This document shows positions 1-8,551 of a DNA stretch of 28,364 bases, one piece after another. The translations under genes and the position numbers were made by a program. The DNA comes from Bacteroidales bacterium (GTDB lineage Bacteria > Bacteroidota > Bacteroidia > Bacteroidales > Bacteroidaceae): NCBI GenBank assembly GCA_004557185.1, contig SFEP01000030.1, positions 1 to 28,364 on the forward strand. Reading direction: 5' to 3'. Positions within the stretch are counted from its first letter, which is position 1. Each line of letters opens with the position of its first letter. Under the pieces are notes generated by a model. The model was not told where the DNA came from and ran no database searches. It saw nothing but the letters and a program-made list of their open reading frames with translations.

Positions 1-156
1 TCCTCAAGAGTCTATTTTTTGACAAAGGGGGCTTGTCCATGATAAGCCGAAAGCCACACTTCTGTCTCTCGGAAAGTTAGGGGTGTAGTCTTAGGGTTTC
101 GCGGTCAGTAATACATAGAAATAAAGGAGCGGCAGGTGGTGAAAGAGGGGAGGACC

Positions 157-3100
157 TCAGAAGGCATCGAGCAGAATGAACGACGCCCAGTGCGCTGGTT
201 CGGTGTAGCCCGCCTGGCGCACGGCCTGCTGTGCGCGCCGCAGGGCCTCGGCCTTGCTGCAGCCCGCGAGCAGGTGGCGGTAGAAGGCCGACATCATGCA
301 GGCTGTGCTGGTGTCGTAGACTTCTTTCAAACTCATGAGCAGGGTGTGCACGCCGGCGTTCTTGAAACCGCGCTGCAAGCCATACACGCCGTCGGCGTCG
401 AGGTGGCCCAGCCCCGTTTCGCAGGCCGAGAGCACCACGAGGTCGCATTGGCGGAGGTCCATGTCGGCCACGTCGGCGGCGGTGACAATGCCATCGTTGT
501 CGGCCTCGCCGCCAAAGTTGGCACCGGCAAAGGCCAGCAGGCTCTTGGTCATGGCCTCGTGGGCCTTGGTGCTGCTGGTGCCCCGCCATGCGCCGTGCGA
601 GGCAATGTGGATGAGGTTGACGCGTGTGCCGCTCAGGGCACGGAACACGGCCTCGGTGGCAGCGTCGGCCATGATGGGCTTCACTTGCTGCAAACCCGCG
701 CTGCGCAGCTGGGCGGCAATGTCGTTGACCTCGGCACGCGTGGCCTCGAGCATGCCGAAGGTGCCCTGCTCGCCGCCGCCCTGGCTACGCATGGCCAGCG
801 CCGTGCTGTCGGCCTGCTGTCGGCTGTCGGCCGAGGCGTCGTTGTAGTCGATGTCGCCAAAGAGGGCGGCGCGCTGGAGATCCGCGTGGCGCGGACGGCA
901 CAACTCCTTGGTGCTGGAGAGGCGCCACACCTCAAACTGCTCAGAGAGCGGACGGCCGCCGTAGGGCATGTACTCGATGGCTATGCCTGTGAGCGGACCG
1001 TCGGGCGAGAAGAAAATGCGCTGCTTGCCGTCGACCCACGGTGCGAGACTGCGCCACAGAGGCGTGTCGGTGGCGGTGAAGAGTGCGTCGTGGCCCGCCA
1101 TGGCTGCGGCTTCGGCCACGGAGCCTACACGCACGGCCTGCGGCTGCTGCATGCCGGGGCATAGCACGAGGGCCACGAGGTGCTTGTCATGGTCGAGAAT
1201 GCCTGTGCTGAGAACCACAAACTCAATGGCCACGTCGCCCTGCTTCAAAGCCTTTTGCACCTCCTGCCAGCCAATGCCCATGTAGGCGGTGAAGTCGGCC
1301 AGTTCGGCGCATTGCCCCGCCAGTTGGAGTTGCCGTTTCTCGTTTTCGCGGGCCAGGGTGAGCACTTCGGCGCGCTGGGCTTCGGTGCCGGCCTGCTGGC
1401 GGAGCTGCTGCAAGCGGGCCTCCTCGGCCATGGTGCGCTGGTAGAGCTGCTGCAAGGCGGCATTGCCCGAGGCAGCGATGACCTTGGAGAACTCGATGCT
1501 GGAGTTGAGCAGGATGCCCTTGGAGAGGAGGGCGAGGTCATAGGCCATGGGTGTGACGTGCGGCAGCGAGTCGGGACAGGTGGTGAGCACGTGCTCAAAG
1601 AGTTCGTCGAAGGACTCGCGCGATGTTTCGCATTGCTCCCAAGCCAACATGCGCTCGTGCCCCGTTTTCCAGCGGAACTCATGACGCAGCCCGCTGCGCA
1701 GCGCCGGAACGTACTGCGCATACCACTCGGCGCTGGCCGGGAACTCGTCGAGCATGCAGTAACTGCCGGCGATGATGCCTATGTCTGAAGCCCTTGACAG
1801 GCCGCCCATGATGGTGTCAGTCAATTCCAGCGTCTGCTTGGCCTGGGCAATGATGCTGCGCAACTTGCGGCGTTGCTCGGCCTTGGCGTCGACATTATCC
1901 TGAAGCGCCCCGTGCTCACGCTTCGCATAGATTTGGCACGTGTACAGCGAGTTGGCCACCTGCTGCGCCTCCTCAGTCATGTGCAGTGCCTCGTACATGC
2001 TTTGGGCTGCCTGTAGGTGCGGTATGGAGGCGTCGTAGTGCTTGGCGTATTTCTCGGCATTGCCCAAGGCCTCGAGCGCCTTGGCGTGCACCTTGGTTTG
2101 CGGCTCCGCCTGCTCGGCCCACTGCAGCACGGCGGTGTGGTAGCGTATGGCGTCGTCGTAACGCTTCATGGCGTTGAACACCTTGCCTATCTCTCTACGG
2201 CAGTCGGCCAGTGCCTTGGGAGCATCGGCCTGCGAGGATGTGAGGTAGTAGGCCTCCTCGGTCTGCAGCAAGCGCAGGGCGTTGGTGTGGTCGTGGCCGA
2301 TGTAGTAGAAGACGCCGGCGCGGTGCATGAGTTGGTAGTAGTCCTTGTTCTTGCCGTGCAGAGCCTCATGGGTGTGCATGGCCTGCTCGGTGTAGTCGGC
2401 GGCGGCCTGGAAGTCGTGCAGCGTGAAGGCGAGGTATTCGCTGTAAGCCTGCTGCGCCCGCAGCTGCCAGGCCGGTGTGAGGGGCATGGCGAACAGTTGC
2501 AGGAAATGCTTCTTGGCCTGCTCAAAGTCCTCGTGCGAGGCATAGTACTGCGCCCGTTCGAGCATACATTCAGGTTCGTTGCAAGGCTTCTTCAGTTCCT
2601 CCTGCGCCACTTCCTCGGCACGTGCCATGACACGCTTCATGCCCTCGAGGTCGTCCATCTCCTCGTAGCAGGAGTACAGCATTTCCAAGCAAGTTTCAAA
2701 CGCCTTTTCGGTGGTGGGTATCATGTGGGAGGCGTGCTCAAGTGCAGCGGCTGCATCGCGCCACTGCTTGGCGAGGTAGTGGCTGCGGCCCAACTGGAAG
2801 TAGAAGCCTGGCAAGCGTTCGGCAGCGTCGGGCACCTGCTCGGCCAAGGCTATGGCCTCTTGCAGCATCGGGATGGCCTTGGCATAGTCCTCCGTATTGG
2901 TAAGACCGATGGCGTAGTTGCCCAAGGAGGTGATGTACTCTTTGGAGCGTTTGCCCAAAAGCTTTTCACGCAGTTGCATGGCGCGGGCTGTGGCCTCGAA
3001 TGCGGGTTGTGTGCTGTTGGTGCGGAAATAGGCCAGGCCCAGCGAGTGCCAGCACTGGGCGGCCTCGCGGGTTTGTGTGCGGCCCGCGGCCTCGTAGGCT

Positions 3101-3258
3101 GTGCAAGCCTGGCGGAAGAGGGCTTGGGCTTCTGTGAATTCTCCCGCATTGAGCAACGAGTCGGCGCGGGCCTGCAAGGCTTCGGCGCGCTGAGGCTGCT
3201 GGGCGTTGAGCGTGAGTACTGCCGCAAGGGCAAGGAGCGAAAGGAAGAATCGTTTCAT
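157..3258 (-). CDS. Secreted TPR-CHAT protein, putative caspase-like cysteine protease (1033 aa)
   Basis: Residues 1-19 form a Sec signal peptide (KR, hydrophobic core, cleavage near LNA-QQ), without a lipobox. Residues about 25-450 are helical and rich in TPR-like A/G/Y patterns. The C-terminal ~300 residues are a CHAT domain. Its catalytic dyad is visible: His888 in LIHIASHGAW and Cys946 in VVLSACETG, and the protein ends in the family's W-A-S-F-I-L tail. CHAT enzymes are clan CD cysteine peptidases related to caspases and separase; the substrate here is unknown. There is no C-terminal sorting domain after CHAT, so a periplasmic location is inferred. It is the last gene of a four-gene same-strand cassette, 78 bp after the second CHAT gene. 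Oddity: the usual S-L/M-W-N-V-x-D segment reads SLKEVYD (Lys978-Glu979), unlike its neighbour, which suggests an altered pocket. The start is chosen because it opens directly onto the signal peptide. Confidence 0.93.
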   Translation of the reverse strand: MKRFFLSLLALAAVLTLNAQQPQRAEALQARADSLLNAGEFTEAQALFRQACTAYEAAGRTQTREAAQCWHSLGLAYFRTNSTQPAFEATARAMQLREKLLGKRSKEYITSLGNYAIGLTNTEDYAKAIPMLQEAIALAEQVPDAAERLPGFYFQLGRSHYLAKQWRDAAAALEHASHMIPTTEKAFETCLEMLYSCYEEMDDLEGMKRVMARAEEVAQEELKKPCNEPECMLERAQYYASHEDFEQAKKHFLQLFAMPLTPAWQLRAQQAYSEYLAFTLHDFQAAADYTEQAMHTHEALHGKNKDYYQLMHRAGVFYYIGHDHTNALRLLQTEEAYYLTSSQADAPKALADCRREIGKVFNAMKRYDDAIRYHTAVLQWAEQAEPQTKVHAKALEALGNAEKYAKHYDASIPHLQAAQSMYEALHMTEEAQQVANSLYTCQIYAKREHGALQDNVDAKAEQRRKLRSIIAQAKQTLELTDTIMGGLSRASDIGIIAGSYCMLDEFPASAEWYAQYVPALRSGLRHEFRWKTGHERMLAWEQCETSRESFDELFEHVLTTCPDSLPHVTPMAYDLALLSKGILLNSSIEFSKVIAASGNAALQQLYQRTMAEEARLQQLRQQAGTEAQRAEVLTLARENEKRQLQLAGQCAELADFTAYMGIGWQEVQKALKQGDVAIEFVVLSTGILDHDKHLVALVLCPGMQQPQAVRVGSVAEAAAMAGHDALFTATDTPLWRSLAPWVDGKQRIFFSPDGPLTGIAIEYMPYGGRPLSEQFEVWRLSSTKELCRPRHADLQRAALFGDIDYNDASADSRQQADSTALAMRSQGGGEQGTFGMLEATRAEVNDIAAQLRSAGLQQVKPIMADAATEAVFRALSGTRVNLIHIASHGAWRGTSSTKAHEAMTKSLLAFAGANFGGEADNDGIVTAADVADMDLRQCDLVVLSACETGLGHLDADGVYGLQRGFKNAGVHTLLMSLKEVYDTSTACMMSAFYRHLLAGCSKAEALRRAQQAVRQAGYTEPAHWASFILLDAF

Positions 3259-3336
3259 AGCAATAAGGTTTTTTCAAATCATTTTTTTCTTGCTGCCTCT
3301 CCATATTATATATATAAAGGAGTGGCAGGCGGTCTG

Positions 3337-6300
3337 TCAGGGGAGTGCGTCGATGAGCACGAAGGCTGCCCAATGGTAGGGCGAGGGGTAGCGGCTACGC
3401 ACCTGCTGCACGGCCTCGGCAAAGGCCTCGTGCAAGGATTTGCCGGCGAGCCAGCCCTCGTAGAAGCCTTGCATGAGGCACGAGGTGCTCTCGTCGTTCA
3501 CGTTCCACATGGAGGCCATGATGCTGGCCACGCCTGCCTGCTTGAAGCCGCGGTACATGCCGAAGACTCCCTCCTGACTGAAGTTGCCTACGCCCGTTTG
3601 GCAGGCCGAGAGCACGGCGAGCTGCGTGTGCGAAAGGTCGAGCGTGGCCACTTCGGAGGCCGAGAGAATGCCGTCGGCTGTGGAGGTAGTACAACCCTCG
3701 TTCCATGTGTGGTTGGCGCCGACGAGCGCCATGCCGGCCCGCATCATGGGATTGTCCTTGAAGAGCGGAAATTGCTCCAGGTATTTGTTGCCCTGCGCTT
3801 CCAGTTCGTTGGCTATGAAGAAACCGTGCGTGGCCAGATGCAGCACCGAGTGACTGCCGCTGAGCAGCGAGCGCAGGTGCGACTCGGTGGCTTCGGCGCC
3901 GTGGCACTGGGCCGTGGCCACGTGCTGCGACTGCAAGAGCGCCTGCACGGCCTCCACCTCGATACAGGTGTAAGGCAGAAAACCGAAGGTCTCACCGACC
4001 GCTGCCCGCGCCGCACGCTGCTCTTCTTCAGCGGCACGAGCGGCGCGGAAGTCGCGCTCATCGAGTTCCTGCTCGGGCGAGTAGTGCACACCGCCCACAA
4101 GCAGGGCGCTGGCCGGCGTGGCGGACGGCACTGACTGACCCTGCACGAGCCAGGCGGTGCTGGTGAGCTGGTGCATTTCGTAGTGTTCGCACAGCGCACG
4201 GCCGTCGGGGCAGCGCATCGCGGCCAGGTTGAAGAGGTTGAGGAAACCCGACGGCGAGAAGTAGATGCGCCGCACCTGGTGGAGTGCTGGCAGCAGGGCG
4301 TGCCAAAGGCTGTCGTAGAGGTGAAGCACGTCGTCGGTGTAGATGCGCTCGGCGCGCTGTGGGGCATCGAGTGCGGCGAGTGCTTCGAAGCGGGTGTAGA
4401 GGCTATCGCCGTTGCACAGCGGCACGTAGCGCGGACGTTCGGCTCCGCTCCGCACCACGAGGGCCCCCGTCAGCCCCTCAGAGAAGACGAACTCGATGGC
4501 GGCATCGTCAGCGCTGAGGCGTTGCTGCACGTCGCGCCAGGTGGGCGTGGTGGCCGACGGCGGCAGGTGGTCGTGCACCTGGCGGTAAATGCTGCGCTCG
4601 ATGGCGGCGATGCGGAAAGAGAGGTCATTCACCTCCTGCGTCACGTTCTGTGCACCCGTTTGCTGGTCGATGCTCACCTGCGCCCTTTGCAGCTCCGAGC
4701 GCAGCAGGTTGAGCGTGTCGATTTGCGCCAGCAGTGTGGCGTCGGCCGTTTGCATAATGGCTCGGCGAATGCGTTCCGAGGCACGCAGCAGCAGCCCCTT
4801 GTCCTCCAGTTGCGCGTTGTAGACCTCGGCGGCCAGTGTGTCGGGCATCTGTGGCAGCAACGCTTGCAGCATTTGGCCGCCCGTTCCCATTTTATCAATA
4901 TAGAGTTCGCGTTCCTGCGCCGTCATGAGGTCGATGTTCTCATTGAGCAGGGCGCGCTGGAGGGTGTGAAAGGCGCGTGCCGACTGCAGGGCTTCGGGCA
5001 GGCGGTGGGTGCGCAGGGCGGCCACAAAACGGGCATTCGCCACGCTGCGCTGTGCGATGGTATTGGCTGCGTCCAAGGCATCCTGCTGCAGACATTCGGC
5101 AGCCATTCCGGCGTAGCGGTAGGCCTGCTCATAGTCTGCAATGACATTGTAGAGGTTGGACAGCCCGAGGTAAGCCTCGCGGCGTATGCCGAGGTTGGTG
5201 GAATGCGTGAGTTCCTCGATAGCCTTGATGGCAGCCTGCACATCGCCCTCGACGTATTGCTGAAAGGAGGCTTCCAGATACACCAGACTCTCGTAGGCTG
5301 GCTGCTGCAGGTAGTCGGGCTCCTGCCGCAGGTCGCCCCACTGCTGCATGAAATCGGGAATTATCTTTTTGCACTGTTCCCTCATCGCAGCGCTGCCGTT
5401 GCGGTAGATCTGCTGCGTTTCAGGCGTCAGGGCTGCCATCTGCTTCGGGTCGTTGAGTGCTTTGTCCATGGCCGTCAGCAGTGCCATGCGGTCGGCCAGC
5501 TCAGGCAGGAGGGGCTGCATCAGGTTCAGTTTGGCCCACACGTCGGCCTCGGGCATGAGCAATGCCTGCAGGTTCAGTTCGCGCATAAGGTCGGCAGCAA
5601 GCGCATTCCGCTTTATCCAGTCGCCTGGCGACTTGATGCGTAGCAACTCAAGGTGTTGGGTGAGGAAATGAATGACGGCCACATGCTCGGTGTAGGCGGG
5701 GTTGCTGCGGATGCGCTGCACGTGGCCTTCAAGCAACTTTTCGGCGGCGTCGTAGTCGTGCTTGTAATGGACGTAGAAGCCGAAGATTTCGCTGACAAAG
5801 TCCAACATGAGACCATCGTAGCTTCCCGTGCGCTCAAAGTAGGCCGTGGCACCTTGCTGCAACACGCGGCCCGCCTCGTCATAGTCGTGCAGCACGTCAC
5901 TGTAGTAGTGTGCCATGTGGAAGAAGCCGTTGAACATATTCAGGTCCAGTTCGGCCGTATGTGCCATGAAGTAGGGCGCCGACTCCTCGAAGTAGGCGCG
6001 GGCTGCCTCCGTCTGCGGGGGCGTGGCCGACAGCATGGCCCCGCCGCAGCACAGCTGCAGGTAGTGGCGCCATGAGGTTTCGCCATTGCGACGCGTGGCG
6101 GCGATGCCCTCTTGGCACACTTTGATAATCTCGTGGGGTTGCCCCATCCAGTAGCGCATTGTGGCATAGGCCCCGTACATGTAGCCCGTGGGCAGGTTCC
6201 GTTGGTTGGCCAGGTCGATGGCACGGTGCAGGGTGGCCACCGCCGTTTCGTTATCCTTGTGCATGGCAGCCGTTTGTGCCAGCGCGCAGAGCGTAAAGGG

Positions 6301-7746
6301 CAGAGACGGCGAGCCGGCACCGCCCAGTGCCTCCTCGTCGGCTGCGGCCTGCTGCTGCACGCGTAGCCCGTCAGCCTCGCGCCCTGCTCCGAAGAACAGG
6401 ATGTTGCCCAATGCCCGAGCCTGATAGACGAAAGGCCATGCAGCCGTGTGGTGCTGGTCGTAGAAATCCATTACCTTCTGCAAGAAATCCTGCAAAGCCT
6501 GCGCGTCGCCCTCAGCCTGGTAAAGGGAATAGAGGTCGTTATAGATGCCCAGCATATCCTGCGGACGGTTGGCAAAGTGGCGCTTGCCGAGGCTTTCTAT
6601 CTCTGTGGCCAACTTGCGTGCTTCCTCCAGATTGCACTGACTGAGCAGATAGTAGATGCCTTGAAGTTGGTTCAGATAGGCTTCGCTGTCGGCGCCGTAA
6701 TAGTCGGCCACGCATTGCAGCAGGTGGGGGTAGTTGTCCAACTTGTACAACCGTTTGTGTGCCGCCACGCAGCATGCCCACTGTGCCTGGTCGATGTAGA
6801 GCGAAATGAGGTCGTTGGGGTCTGCGTACTGGCGCATTTCGCGTTGCAGGTTGAGCAGCGAGGTGTAGACGTCGTCGGCCGTAGCAGGGTTCGTTTGCAC
6901 CTGGTAGATGAGCTTGTTCAGTTCTGCGCCCAGACTGTGCACGTCGGAAGGCCCGAAGAGGCGGCACATCATTTCGTGGCAGGCTGTGTGGTAAGCCCCG
7001 CTGTTGCACACGTCGCCGCTGGGTAGTGTTTCCGAGGGCATGCGTGAGCCATGCGGGAAATATGCGGCATACAGATGTTGCACATATTGTGTGTTGTACG
7101 TGTTCTTTGCTTTCAGCAGGGCCATGCGCTGCAGGAGTAGGGCCGTGTCGTAACTGTCGGCGGGCCACTGCGTGCAGAAAGCATCGAGTTGCTGTTCGAG
7201 TTGGAAAGCCTTTTCCCAATACACGGGGCTGTCCGTTATCTCGTCGTAGGTGGCTTCCAGTTCGTCCATCTGCGCAAGGAGCTGCAGGGCCTGCAGGGCC
7301 TGCACCTTGGGGTGTTCCTTCAAGGCTTTGGCGGCGCAGGCCGTCTGCTCGCGAGCCAGTTTTTTAGTTTCCTCCCTGTCCGTGTCCTGCCACATCATGG
7401 CCAAGATGCTCCGCATGCGCAGGGCAGCCTCCGAGTTACGGCCGCAGCGTCGTTCGGCCTCTGTCAGCAGGGCGCGCATGAGGGTTTTTCCCTTAGCGTC
7501 GCCGCGGTCGATGCCGTGCGCCATGCTGAAGTCGGCGAAGTCGGCCAGTTCAGGCACCTCCAACCGTTGGGCCACATGGTGCGCCAGGGCCAACTGCTCG
7601 GGGCTGTGAAAGCCGCCGTTCAGGTAGGGGTAGATGGCGTTGAAGCAAGCCGCGTCGTCGGCGGGTAGAGGCTGGGCCGTCTGCGCCTTGGCGGGCAACA
7701 AGCACAGCAGCAGGGCAAGGACAATGAAAAAGCGTGAGGCGTTCAT
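3337..7746 (-). CDS. Secreted large TPR-CHAT protein, putative caspase-like cysteine protease (1469 aa)
   Basis: The start at 7746 is preferred over an in-frame one 23 codons upstream, because MNASRFFIVLALLLCLLPA begins a clear Sec signal peptide (cleavage near AKA-QT). Residues about 30-1050 are almost entirely helical and TPR-like. CHAT occupies roughly 1150-1469. The dyad is intact: His1307 in VLHLATHGFF and Cys1382 in LAVLSACQTG. The canonical SMWNVND segment (1412-1418) and the HWAAFVLID tail are present. The protein is paralogous to the next gene downstream over the CHAT domain but has a TPR region about twice as long. It is expected in the periplasm because it has a signal peptide and no membrane anchor or sorting tail. 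It lies 97 bp after the small secreted gene, with a strong hairpin in that gap. Substrate and activator are unknown; a proteolytic role in signalling or cell death is inference from CHAT biology. Confidence 0.93.
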   Translation of the reverse strand: MNASRFFIVLALLLCLLPAKAQTAQPLPADDAACFNAIYPYLNGGFHSPEQLALAHHVAQRLEVPELADFADFSMAHGIDRGDAKGKTLMRALLTEAERRCGRNSEAALRMRSILAMMWQDTDREETKKLAREQTACAAKALKEHPKVQALQALQLLAQMDELEATYDEITDSPVYWEKAFQLEQQLDAFCTQWPADSYDTALLLQRMALLKAKNTYNTQYVQHLYAAYFPHGSRMPSETLPSGDVCNSGAYHTACHEMMCRLFGPSDVHSLGAELNKLIYQVQTNPATADDVYTSLLNLQREMRQYADPNDLISLYIDQAQWACCVAAHKRLYKLDNYPHLLQCVADYYGADSEAYLNQLQGIYYLLSQCNLEEARKLATEIESLGKRHFANRPQDMLGIYNDLYSLYQAEGDAQALQDFLQKVMDFYDQHHTAAWPFVYQARALGNILFFGAGREADGLRVQQQAAADEEALGGAGSPSLPFTLCALAQTAAMHKDNETAVATLHRAIDLANQRNLPTGYMYGAYATMRYWMGQPHEIIKVCQEGIAATRRNGETSWRHYLQLCCGGAMLSATPPQTEAARAYFEESAPYFMAHTAELDLNMFNGFFHMAHYYSDVLHDYDEAGRVLQQGATAYFERTGSYDGLMLDFVSEIFGFYVHYKHDYDAAEKLLEGHVQRIRSNPAYTEHVAVIHFLTQHLELLRIKSPGDWIKRNALAADLMRELNLQALLMPEADVWAKLNLMQPLLPELADRMALLTAMDKALNDPKQMAALTPETQQIYRNGSAAMREQCKKIIPDFMQQWGDLRQEPDYLQQPAYESLVYLEASFQQYVEGDVQAAIKAIEELTHSTNLGIRREAYLGLSNLYNVIADYEQAYRYAGMAAECLQQDALDAANTIAQRSVANARFVAALRTHRLPEALQSARAFHTLQRALLNENIDLMTAQERELYIDKMGTGGQMLQALLPQMPDTLAAEVYNAQLEDKGLLLRASERIRRAIMQTADATLLAQIDTLNLLRSELQRAQVSIDQQTGAQNVTQEVNDLSFRIAAIERSIYRQVHDHLPPSATTPTWRDVQQRLSADDAAIEFVFSEGLTGALVVRSGAERPRYVPLCNGDSLYTRFEALAALDAPQRAERIYTDDVLHLYDSLWHALLPALHQVRRIYFSPSGFLNLFNLAAMRCPDGRALCEHYEMHQLTSTAWLVQGQSVPSATPASALLVGGVHYSPEQELDERDFRAARAAEEEQRAARAAVGETFGFLPYTCIEVEAVQALLQSQHVATAQCHGAEATESHLRSLLSGSHSVLHLATHGFFIANELEAQGNKYLEQFPLFKDNPMMRAGMALVGANHTWNEGCTTSTADGILSASEVATLDLSHTQLAVLSACQTGVGNFSQEGVFGMYRGFKQAGVASIMASMWNVNDESTSCLMQGFYEGWLAGKSLHEAFAEAVQQVRSRYPSPYHWAAFVLIDALP

Positions 7747-7776
7747 GGCAACGTGTGGGGTGTGAAAACAGGAATG

Positions 7777-7829
7777 CACAACCCCGCTACATGGGGCGCA
7801 GGCAAGGCGCAGCATGTGGCGGGGTTGTG
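7777..7829 (-). terminator. Strong hairpin between the small secreted gene and the large CHAT gene (terminator or attenuator)
   Basis: A 17-bp inverted repeat pairs 7777-7793 with 7813-7829 with one mismatch, around a 19-nt loop. On the minus strand it begins about 14 nt after the stop of the small secreted gene and is followed by a short TTTT run (CATTCCTGTTTTCAC). It could end most transcripts before the two CHAT genes or act as a partial terminator or RNA-stability element. No promoter of the TAnnTTTG type was seen between it and the CHAT start, which favours read-through. Confidence 0.6.
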
Positions 7830-7843
7830 GCTGATGGCGGGGG

Positions 7844-8485
7844 TTAGTTCGAGAGCACTACGAAACTGAAATCCTTCTTCGTGGTGTTGATGATTTCCAC
7901 TTCAATCTTGCAGTTCTTCTGGGTGGGCAGGTTGAATGCGTGGGCACGATGGGGCTGCCCCGTCCGCACATCTTTCGTGTCGTTATACCATTTGTTGTTC
8001 GTGAGGTCGTGAATGCGCACAGTGAGCAGGCCGCCCGGCTCGGCCACGAAGGCCAGTTCCTGCAAGCCGTTCGCCACAAACTGGTATTTCGTGCTCTGGC
8101 CGGCCTTCACGCAGCACGTTTTCGTCACAATGCCTTTCTTGCCCGCGGTACTGCGCGTGGTGCGCTTCTCGGCATAGCGGCGTGCAAAGCGGTACACATC
8201 GCGCCCCGCGATGAGGCTATCCACAAAATCCTCGTCGAAAAGAAAGTGCCCGTCAATCGACGTCGGCGCCTTGTCCTTGCAGCGGAAAATCTTGAAGTCG
8301 CCCGTGTGACAGTCTTTCAGAGCCTTGTTGGCCGCTTTCAGTCCAGTGGTGTTGCCCGCACCAATGGCCTTGCTCAGTTGCATGCAGGCGTTGTAGGCAC
8401 GCTGCATCGGTTCGCTCAACTTCTGTGCGGGGGCGTAGGTCCAGCCCAGGCTTACTATCAGGAGGAGGGAGAGGAAACGTTTCAT
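7844..8485 (-). CDS. Small secreted protein with C-terminal beta-sandwich-like region (213 aa)
   Basis: The start at 8485 opens a signal peptide (MKRFLSLLLIVSLGWTYAPA, cleavage near residue 20). An in-frame upstream start would put 15 polar residues in front of it. The mature N-terminal half is mixed helical. Residues about 130-213 alternate hydrophobic strands (YQFVA, LAFVAE, LLTVRIHDL, IEVEIIN, FSFVVLS), resembling the bacterial pre-peptidase C-terminal (PPC) beta-sandwich fold. Homology to PPC is inference from pattern only. It has six cysteines (34, 59, 69, 124, 125, 192), which suits an oxidising periplasm. It sits 66 bp downstream of the TIR-FGE gene and 97 bp upstream of the first CHAT gene, on the same strand. 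A role as sensor, inhibitor or substrate of the neighbouring CHAT proteins is possible but unproven. I do not recognise a named family. Confidence 0.85.
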   Translation of the reverse strand: MKRFLSLLLIVSLGWTYAPAQKLSEPMQRAYNACMQLSKAIGAGNTTGLKAANKALKDCHTGDFKIFRCKDKAPTSIDGHFLFDEDFVDSLIAGRDVYRFARRYAEKRTTRSTAGKKGIVTKTCCVKAGQSTKYQFVANGLQELAFVAEPGGLLTVRIHDLTNNKWYNDTKDVRTGQPHRAHAFNLPTQKNCKIEVEIINTTKKDFSFVVLSN

Positions 8486-8551
8486 GTCTTCTATAATATA
8501 ATAAGGAGTGGAATATGTAGGGGGATGCATCCGCGCCGGCTGTGGTGCGCA

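Noticed and set aside
7844..8485. Bacterial gasdermin or other pore-former activated by CHAT protease
   Set aside because: It has a cleavable signal peptide and a strand-rich C-terminus without the gasdermin-like N-terminal pattern; bacterial gasdermins are cytoplasmic. No evidence supports pore formation.
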